A stretch of DNA of 32,167 nt from NCBI GenBank assembly GCA_016926475.1, contig JAFGON010000004.1, forward strand, positions 1 to 32,167, written 5' to 3'. The position numbers were made by a program, and so were the translations under genes. This document shows positions 24,471 through 30,588 of this stretch, one piece after another; within the stretch, counting starts at the first letter, position 1, and each line of letters begins with the position of its first letter. The stretch is from a candidate division WOR-3 bacterium (GTDB taxonomy: Bacteria > SDB-A). Under the pieces are notes generated by a model. That model made no database searches. It saw nothing but the letters and a program-made list of their open reading frames with translations, and was not told the origin of the DNA.

Positions 24471-25743
24471 CGCCGCCTCTGTTTTTGAGCAGTTCCTGTA
24501 TCTCGACATGGCCGGCCTGGTTCGCGTAAAACAAAGGAGTGTGATTTTCATCATTTTCCGGATTCACTTGCGCTCCCGCTGAAATAAGTGAGTTGGCTAT
24601 TTCAATGTATCCGTATTGAGAGGCATAGTGAAGAGGTGTCCAGCCTCTGGAGTTCTTAATGTTCAAATCGGCACCTCTTGTTACCAATGTCTGGGCTGTT
24701 TCGATGAAACCCTCGGACACCGCCAAATGAATTGGAGCCACGCCTGAATCCCCTCCAGCTATACAGTTTACATCAGAACCCGCTTCAATAAGCTTTATTA
24801 GAATATTTGTTTCCCCGTTGTATGCAGACAAATGAAGAGGCGTCCAATAACCTACGGTGACTTCATCTATCGAAGTTTTTCCTTCTGCCGTCAAGTTCGC
24901 CCCGGATGAAATTAGAAGATCGACTATATCTGAAAAACCTTCCCTCGAAGCGTAATGAAGAGCCGTCCAGCCATTTTCCTTTTCGGCGTTTACATCAGCG
25001 CCTGTCGATAGAAGCTCTTTCACGACCAGAAAATGTCCGTAATTGCATGCCATATGAAGGGGCGTGACGCCGGCAATATCTGAAATGTCCACAGAAGCCC
25101 CTGCCGAGAGGAGTTCCTGAACTACTATGAGGTTTCCCCATTCTGAAGCGGCAAAAAGAGGAGTTTCTCCGTATTCGTTTCTCGAATTGATGCTCGCACC
25201 TCTATCCAACAATAGCTCGACAACTTCAAAAAAATCTTCTCGTGATGCGATGTGCAGCGGAGTGTCTCCGGAATCTCCCCACACGCGTGAATTGACATCC
25301 GCGCCGTTGTCGAGGAGTATTTTTGACACTTCATATCTTCCGTTGTAAGCGGCAAGGTGAAGGGGAATCCAATAGCCGGCGGTGTAGTCGTCCACCGATG
25401 TTTTACCCCTTAAAGTAACATCAGCACCGTTTTTTAACAGCATTTGAACTATTTCTGTGTACCCTTCTCTCGTAGCGTAGTGAAGAGGAGTCCAGTTCCA
25501 TTCGTCTCCGGAATTCACGTCAGCGCCGGCTTTTATCAACTCTTCGGCGATGGATGCTTCTCCCTGATCACAGGCTTTTCTCAGGGCGTAGTTGTACCTT
25601 TCCTTACCTTCGGGATAGGAAGAAACGTCTTCAAGGCTGTTTATCCAGTTGGTCGTCTCTTGAGTTATACTCGCGCTGCATGAAAACAAAAACAAAATAA
25701 CCATGGATAAAGAAATCCATTTTAAAAAAGCACGACGCTTCAT
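24460..25743 (-). CDS. Ankyrin-repeat lipoprotein
   Basis: The frame could start at 25779, but that position is inside the predicted -10 box. The ATG at 25743 follows AAAGGAGG and gives 427 residues, with a lipoprotein signal (MKRRAFLKWISLSMVILFLFSC, Cys22). Eleven ankyrin repeats span about residue 50 to the end, recognisable by TPLHxA and LLxxGADVN. Repeats 2-6 and 7-11 form two similar blocks. The first repeat of each block carries the same nine-residue insertion, GKTS[VI]D[DE]xTxGY, before its second helix pair. Ankyrin proteins mediate protein-protein contact, and the lipid anchor puts this one in the periplasm or on the outer membrane. The partner is unknown. It converges on wecB with an 11-bp overlap. 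Confidence 0.92.
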   Translation of the reverse strand: MKRRAFLKWISLSMVILFLFSCSASITQETTNWINSLEDVSSYPEGKERYNYALRKACDQGEASIAEELIKAGADVNSGDEWNWTPLHYATREGYTEIVQMLLKNGADVTLRGKTSVDDYTAGYWIPLHLAAYNGRYEVSKILLDNGADVNSRVWGDSGDTPLHIASREDFFEVVELLLDRGASINSRNEYGETPLFAASEWGNLIVVQELLSAGASVDISDIAGVTPLHMACNYGHFLVVKELLSTGADVNAEKENGWTALHYASREGFSDIVDLLISSGANLTAEGKTSIDEVTVGYWTPLHLSAYNGETNILIKLIEAGSDVNCIAGGDSGVAPIHLAVSEGFIETAQTLVTRGADLNIKNSRGWTPLHYASQYGYIEIANSLISAGAQVNPENDENHTPLFYANQAGHVEIQELLKNRGGVSQ

Positions 25744-26038
25744 TATAGTACCTCCTTTGTTAAGTTTCTCGTTGTACATTATACAATATTACATGAAATA
25801 TTTTAATCATATTCCGTGGATAAAAGATTTGTGGTTTTTTTTTACCCCGAGTTTTATAATATCTCAATAAAAATGTGTCAACTTCGACAGGTTAGGATAG
25901 ATTTGCACGAAATGGGTTACTTTTGCAATGAAAGATAGAGGTCCTTTATACCCAAAGTCTGTTTAGATTTGAGAGAGATGAAAAGACAAAAAAACCTCGC
26001 AAATCTACATATACCAGAACTTTTATTTAAGAAATCAA
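25744..26038. other. Intergenic region between the ankyrin gene and ftsK
   Basis: This 295-bp, AT-rich stretch is the longest gene-free part of the window. It holds the ankyrin gene's ribosome binding site and -10 element at its left end. A TATAAT on the plus strand lies near 25855, with no good -35. A 9-bp inverted repeat occurs at TAGATTTGC (25898-25906) and GCAAATCTA (25999-26007). No conserved riboswitch, tRNA or small open reading frame with a ribosome binding site was recognised. Confidence 0.5.
25778..25783 (-). promoter_or_regulatory. -10 element of the ankyrin-lipoprotein gene
   Basis: TATAAT on the minus strand (25783-25778) is preceded by TTAAAA with a 17-bp spacer, a weak -35. 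It lies about 35 bp upstream of the preferred ATG at 25743. Confidence 0.55.
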
Positions 26039-28468
26039 ATGAACACTCTATTTAGCATATTGAAATCAGCAGGAAAGATACTGCTGTTTTCAGCTTTGGG
26101 CTTGGTCTGTTTTTATTTTCTGTTTGTAATCTTTAAATTCTTTTTTTCCAGAGCCGTAACCCTTCCAAAAAAAAAGTGGAAAGACCTTTCGGCGATAATA
26201 TTTCTTGCTTTTTCCCTGTATATGTTGACCGCTTTCTGCTCTTATTCATTTTTCCCACAAAAACACCTTGCGGGTTATTTGGGGCATTGGACTTCTTCCT
26301 GGCTTTTTTATCTTTTTGGATGGCAGACATGGCTTTTGTTGGCGGAACTTTTTCTCGTATCTTGGAAGTTGGCGTTCAACGCTTGGTCCGAAAACAAAGA
26401 CAATGGTAAAAATCAAATTTCCGGGCTTTTGTCTCTCTTGATGGTGATCGCTCTTTCTTCGATGTCAATTTTGGGAATGTACACGATACCGGGTAAAAAA
26501 CCTGTTGGAAACTTCACGGAATATCTCGCTTCTGGTCAAGTAGGTCGAGTTATTGCTGAATACGGGTCAGCTTTTTTGGGCCGCGCGGGTTTTTTTCTGG
26601 CTGTTTTGATCTTCCTTTTCACGACATCGGTTCTCGCTGTCGGATTGGACGCTCTTAAAATATTCGGTGGTCTAAAAAAAATCTTCTTTTCAATGAGTAA
26701 AATCAAGGTTCAAAGAACAAAAAAGAAAAAAAACGATGCCCCGAAAAAAGAGAGGAAAATTCCGGTTAAATCTCTCCAAATTGAAGAAATCAACAAAGAC
26801 GAAGATTTGATCATTCAGACCCAGTCCCCGGAATATGAGAACTTCATCGACACCAAATCTCAAGAGACAATTCTCTCGCTTCTGGAAGAAAATGACACTT
26901 CCGAAGCTGTCCCTCCCGCTCCAGAAAACAAATTGGCGGCTGTTCTCGAAAAAAAACTCTCCGATTTCAACATAAAGGGAAAAGTTACGGATATTGAAAC
27001 CGGTCCGGTTATCACTACAATAGAATTTTTCCCGGAACCTGGGATAAAACTTTCAAAAATCAGTTCTCTCTCCGATGACATGGCAATGGCTATGCACGCT
27101 GAAAAGGTCCGGATAGTCGCTCCGATCCCAGGGAAATCCGTCGTAGGATTTGAAATCCCCAACAAGACAAAATCAACTGTTTATCTCAAATCAATACTCA
27201 CCGATCAATCCTTCAGGTCTAGCGATCAGCCCCTGACCATCGCACTGGGAGTGACGACTTCAAACCAGCCGCAAATAGCTGACTTGTCTCTTATGCCGCA
27301 TCTTCTCGTAGCAGGGACCACGGGCAGCGGTAAAAGTGTCTGTATCAATTCAATAATATGCTCACTGATATCGAGGATTTCTCCAAAAAACTTGAGATTT
27401 ATCATGATAGATCCCAAAAGAATTGAATTGTCAATTTACAACGGTATTCCACATCTTGTCAGACCGGTCATCGTAGAACCGAAACACGCCCCTCAAATAC
27501 TGAACTCGCTTATCAGCTGGATGGATTTAAGATACAAAGATTTCGGGAAACTCGGCGTAAGAAACATCTCCTCTTACAACAAAAAAGTGCCGCCAGAACT
27601 CAGCAAACCATATATTGTCGCTGTCATAGATGAACTGGCTGACCTCATGATGACAACCGGAAAGATTGTCGAAGACAGTCTTATAAGACTCGCGCAGATG
27701 TCCCGAGCCGTTGGTATCCATCTGATACTCGCAACACAAAGACCCTCTGTGAATGTCATCACCGGACTTATAAAAGCCAACTTCCCGGCGAGGATCGCTT
27801 TTAAAACATCTTCACAGATAGATTCCCGCACTATTCTCGACGGTCCTGGAGCCGAAAAACTTCTCGGAAAAGGCGACATGCTTTTTTCATCTCCAGGAAT
27901 GGGCGAAGCGATAAGGCTTCATGGGGCGTATATCAGCACCGAGGAAGCGAGAAGAATCGTCAAGTTCTGGGCACAAAATCATCTGGAAAAATTACTAAAG
28001 GGAAAGTTTGCCCAAAACTCAAAAATTCCGGAGATGGTCGCAAATGAAGACCAAGTTCTTGACGCAATAACAGATCCGGAAAGTACTCCAGGCGCTGAAG
28101 AAATCCTCGAAAGGTTTTTCAACAACGCTTTTGCTGAAACCGGCACCGACAAAGAGGTTTTATCGAGACACCTGTCGTCTCTCACCTATTATCCTCCCAT
28201 AAAAGAACAGGAAGAAGTCCCTCTGCCGGATTTCAGCCCTGAAGAAAACTGGGGAGACAATGTCGACGGACTCGATCCTCTTTACGAAGAGGCAAAAGAA
28301 TTCGTTCTGCGGACGAGAGTAGCTTCGGTGTCGGCGATACAGAGGCATTTCAAGGTCGGGTACGCCAGAGCAGGAAGGATAATAGATCAACTTGAGAACA
28401 ACAAGATAATCGGACCTCATCAAGGTTCCAAATCCCGAGACGTTTACGGAGAAAAGGAGATAAAATGA
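26039..28468 (+). CDS. ftsK: DNA translocase FtsK/SpoIIIE
   Basis: This 809-residue protein has an N-terminal membrane domain with four to five helices (about 10-220) and a charged Lys-rich linker. The FtsK alpha domain starts around 300. The RecA-like motor has Walker A GTTGSGKS (about 425-432) and Walker B VAVIDELADLM (about 524-534). A C-terminal winged-helix gamma domain (LYEEAKEFVLRTRVASVSAIQRHFKVGYARAGRIID) recognises KOPS-like sequences. It pumps chromosome ends through the division septum and activates XerCD recombination. The linker is short compared with E. coli FtsK (1329 residues). The ATG lacks a clear Shine-Dalgarno. Its stop overlaps the downstream lolA start by ATGA. Confidence 0.97.
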   Translation: MNTLFSILKSAGKILLFSALGLVCFYFLFVIFKFFFSRAVTLPKKKWKDLSAIIFLAFSLYMLTAFCSYSFFPQKHLAGYLGHWTSSWLFYLFGWQTWLLLAELFLVSWKLAFNAWSENKDNGKNQISGLLSLLMVIALSSMSILGMYTIPGKKPVGNFTEYLASGQVGRVIAEYGSAFLGRAGFFLAVLIFLFTTSVLAVGLDALKIFGGLKKIFFSMSKIKVQRTKKKKNDAPKKERKIPVKSLQIEEINKDEDLIIQTQSPEYENFIDTKSQETILSLLEENDTSEAVPPAPENKLAAVLEKKLSDFNIKGKVTDIETGPVITTIEFFPEPGIKLSKISSLSDDMAMAMHAEKVRIVAPIPGKSVVGFEIPNKTKSTVYLKSILTDQSFRSSDQPLTIALGVTTSNQPQIADLSLMPHLLVAGTTGSGKSVCINSIICSLISRISPKNLRFIMIDPKRIELSIYNGIPHLVRPVIVEPKHAPQILNSLISWMDLRYKDFGKLGVRNISSYNKKVPPELSKPYIVAVIDELADLMMTTGKIVEDSLIRLAQMSRAVGIHLILATQRPSVNVITGLIKANFPARIAFKTSSQIDSRTILDGPGAEKLLGKGDMLFSSPGMGEAIRLHGAYISTEEARRIVKFWAQNHLEKLLKGKFAQNSKIPEMVANEDQVLDAITDPESTPGAEEILERFFNNAFAETGTDKEVLSRHLSSLTYYPPIKEQEEVPLPDFSPEENWGDNVDGLDPLYEEAKEFVLRTRVASVSAIQRHFKVGYARAGRIIDQLENNKIIGPHQGSKSRDVYGEKEIK

Positions 28469-29025
28469 CTTTTTTGCTGATTTTATTCGGATTTTCACCT
28501 GCCGCAGATTCTTTTTTCGACTATTTGGAAAAAATCGATTATTTCTCTTCGCAATACGAAGAGACGGTTTTCGATTCTCTCACCCAGTCGGAATATGTCT
28601 TTAAGGGAGAAATATTTCTGTCTCGTCCAAAATTCTTCAGAATGAACGTTTTATACCCAGAAATTCAAACTCTGATATGCGACGGTGATTTTCTCCTTGT
28701 AGAAATTCCTTCCGACGACAACAGGATATTGATACCACTTGAGGATCCACAGAACAATTTACCTAGACCGGAAAAATTCATATTCGGCGAAAGAGAAGAA
28801 TTCCGAGAAACAGACATTACCGCAAGTGTCAGCTCCACTACGATAGAACTCGCTCCTTCAAGTGAAAATGATTATTTCAGGAAGGTTGAAATCACCTTTT
28901 CAAATGAAGATCAAACGCTTTTGAGGTTGAAGATTTTCACTCTGGACTACGGCACCAGGGACATGAAATTCACACCCGGAACCCAACGCTTTTCTCCAAT
29001 TGACGATTCTTTTTTTCAGATTTAA
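28465..29025 (+). CDS. lolA: Periplasmic lipoprotein carrier LolA-like protein
   Basis: This 186-residue protein has a short hydrophobic leader and a LolA-type unclosed beta-barrel. FSSQYEETVFDSLTQSEYVFKGEIFLSRPKFFRMNV matches the family's pattern of a strand ending in KP-x-x-FR. Later strands include VEITFSNEDQTLLRLKIF. LolA carries lipoproteins across the periplasm to the outer membrane. The start overlaps the ftsK stop (ATGA), the same ftsK-lolA linkage seen in E. coli, which strengthens the call. The leader lacks the usual N-terminal basic residues (MTFLLILFGFSPAAD), so export may be unusual or the true start may differ. Confidence 0.85.
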   Translation: MTFLLILFGFSPAADSFFDYLEKIDYFSSQYEETVFDSLTQSEYVFKGEIFLSRPKFFRMNVLYPEIQTLICDGDFLLVEIPSDDNRILIPLEDPQNNLPRPEKFIFGEREEFRETDITASVSSTTIELAPSSENDYFRKVEITFSNEDQTLLRLKIFTLDYGTRDMKFTPGTQRFSPIDDSFFQI

Positions 29026-29039
29026 AACCTTTTTTAGAC

Positions 29040-29068
29040 AACGGTCAAAACCGTTTATGCTGTATTAT
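29040..29068 (+). promoter_or_regulatory. Candidate promoter and inverted repeat upstream of the ECF sigma gene
   Basis: AACGGT-CAAA-ACCGTT (29040-29055) is a perfect 6-bp inverted repeat. With a 17-bp spacer from its left arm there is a TATTAT (29063-29068). ECF promoters often carry an AAC-containing -35, so an autoregulated ECF promoter is possible. The match is weak and no second copy was found in the window. Confidence 0.3.
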
Positions 29069-29120
29069 GATAAAAAATTAAACCAACAACAGTGGATTTA
29101 AGTCTAAAAAGTGAAAATTG

Positions 29121-29624
29121 ATGGAGAATGAAATCGAATTTGAAGATATTTACAACAAGTTGTGGCCTAAAATTTACAGCGTTTGCCACAGATTCGTCGG
29201 AGAAAAAGACGCGTCCGACATGGCGCAGGAAACTTTTATGAAGTTTTACAAATCGATGGATAAATTCAAAGGTAAAAGTTCAGTATACACATACATATAC
29301 AGGATAGCAGTGAACCTCTGCCTTGACAAAATCAAAAAAGATAAAAAGACCATGCCCCTCGATGCATCGTGCGAACTGCTACCGGATGATAGAAACAAAA
29401 GCGACGATCCTCTTGTCGACAAAAAGATTTATCAGGCTTATAAAACTCTTTCAAAACAAAGAAAAACTGTTATTGTGCTCAGGATTCTTGAAGGACTCTC
29501 CATAAAAGAAACAGCCCAAATAATGGAATTGTCAATCGGAGCAGTCAAAACGCATCTTTTTTTAGCTATTAAGGAAATGAACGAAAAACTGACAATCATT
29601 CGATCGGAGTTGGCAAGTGATTAA
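29121..29624 (+). CDS. ECF-type RNA polymerase sigma factor
   Basis: The protein has about 167 residues from ATG 29121; a TTG at 29118 directly before it would add one residue. Region 2 has DMAQETFMKFYKSMDKFKGKSSVYTYIYRIAVNLCLD, matching the ECF core- and -10-binding pattern. Region 4 has a C-terminal HTH (LRILEGLSIKETAQIMELSIGAVKTHLFLAIKEM). ECF sigmas direct polymerase to stress or envelope regulons and are held inactive by cognate anti-sigma factors. The following gene overlaps by 8 bp and encodes just such a factor. The signal sensed is not visible in the sequence. Confidence 0.94.
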   Translation: MENEIEFEDIYNKLWPKIYSVCHRFVGEKDASDMAQETFMKFYKSMDKFKGKSSVYTYIYRIAVNLCLDKIKKDKKTMPLDASCELLPDDRNKSDDPLVDKKIYQAYKTLSKQRKTVIVLRILEGLSIKETAQIMELSIGAVKTHLFLAIKEMNEKLTIIRSELASD

Positions 29625-30162
29625 ATCCTGTTCGGATTTCCTCGAAGCTCTGTATGATTATTCTTTCAAAGATATGGACGAATCTGACCTGGCTTCTTTC
29701 TTGGATCATGCCGAAAAGTGCCCTGCTTGCAAAAAAGCATACGAGAACACACTGTTCATATCCGAAGTTTTAGACAAAACCACAGCTCCTCAAGTCATCC
29801 CCATCCACCGGTTCGCTTACCCAAAAACAAACTCCAGAGTTTTCCTCATGAGCAGAATACTCGTTGCGGCGGCGCTTTTCACTTTTTTTATACTGCTCAC
29901 TCTGCCCCAAAAAGAATTGATAAATAATACGGATTTGAGAGAAGCCAACTCAGCCCTCTTCGAGGTTTCATTCTTCAGTAGCCCAGAGATTTTGGAAAGG
30001 GCGGTCTACGAAAGCAGAACCCTTCAAGCGGAAAGCCTCTATTACTATCAAGAAGACATGTATTTTCTGCTCAATTCGATTGACGAAGACGAATTTGTAT
30101 CTCTCAACAATAAACTGAAAAAAGACTTGTTTTTCAAAACATCAGTCGGAGGTATTTTATGA
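29617..30162 (+). CDS. Membrane-bound zinc-finger (ZAS) anti-sigma factor
   Basis: This 181-residue protein starts at GTG 29617, with GGAG upstream inside the sigma gene. The N-terminal ZAS domain has the ligand set Cys5 and H31-x3-C35-x2-C38 (HAEKCPACKKAY). One transmembrane helix (about 79-96, ILVAAALFTFFILLTL) separates it from a periplasmic sensor part (about 97-181) with no recognised domain. It should bind and hold the ECF sigma factor at the membrane. The 8-bp overlap suggests stoichiometric co-translation. The 3' end overlaps the downstream Spy-like gene by 4 bp (ATGA). Confidence 0.87.
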   Translation: MIKSCSDFLEALYDYSFKDMDESDLASFLDHAEKCPACKKAYENTLFISEVLDKTTAPQVIPIHRFAYPKTNSRVFLMSRILVAAALFTFFILLTLPQKELINNTDLREANSALFEVSFFSSPEILERAVYESRTLQAESLYYYQEDMYFLLNSIDEDEFVSLNNKLKKDLFFKTSVGGIL

Positions 30163-30587
30163 GATTTTTATTAATCTTTTTTCTTTTTTTTGCATCCCAG
30201 ATATACGCCCAAAGAGACGATCACATGAGGAATTTTGAAGCGATAAAACTTTGGGAAATGGCTCAGCATCTTGAATTAAATGAAGAACAGATAGCGTCGG
30301 TCATAAAAATCCACAGGGAGAATTTAGAGATAATATCCGGATTGCATGAAAGACGTTCTGATCTGATAGATGACCTAAAGTTCGAAATAGCTCTTTCTCC
30401 GGACGATGAAGATCTCACCCCCATAATCGACGAAATAATAGGAATCGACAAATCGCTTCAGGATCTTCGAGAGAAAGAAAGGGAAAGAATGTTCGAGGTT
30501 TTGACACCATTACAAAGGGCAAAATTCTACGTTTTCCAGGTCGATTTCGCCAGACAGGTGAGAGATTATCTAAGGCAAAACAGGTGA
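30159..30587 (+). CDS. Periplasmic Spy/CpxP-like (LTxxQ) stress protein
   Basis: The 142-residue protein has a signal peptide (MRFLLIFFLFFASQIYAQ). The mature all-helical protein has two LTxxQ-like motifs: LELNEEQIASVIKIHREN near the front and LTPLQRAKFYVFQVDF near the end. Between them is a long, highly charged coiled-coil segment. CpxP, Spy and related heavy-metal-resistance proteins form cradle-like dimers that act as periplasmic chaperones or inhibit membrane sensors. Here it could feed back on the anti-sigma sensor domain encoded upstream, which is an inference from the operon. The stop is one base from the convergent greA-type gene. Confidence 0.85.
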   Translation: MRFLLIFFLFFASQIYAQRDDHMRNFEAIKLWEMAQHLELNEEQIASVIKIHRENLEIISGLHERRSDLIDDLKFEIALSPDDEDLTPIIDEIIGIDKSLQDLREKERERMFEVLTPLQRAKFYVFQVDFARQVRDYLRQNR

Positions 30588-30588
30588 T

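Noticed and set aside
25744-25779. N-terminal extension of the ankyrin protein from an ATG at 25779
   Set aside because: It overlaps the TATAAT -10 element. The ATG at 25743 follows AAAGGAGG and directly begins a lipoprotein signal peptide.
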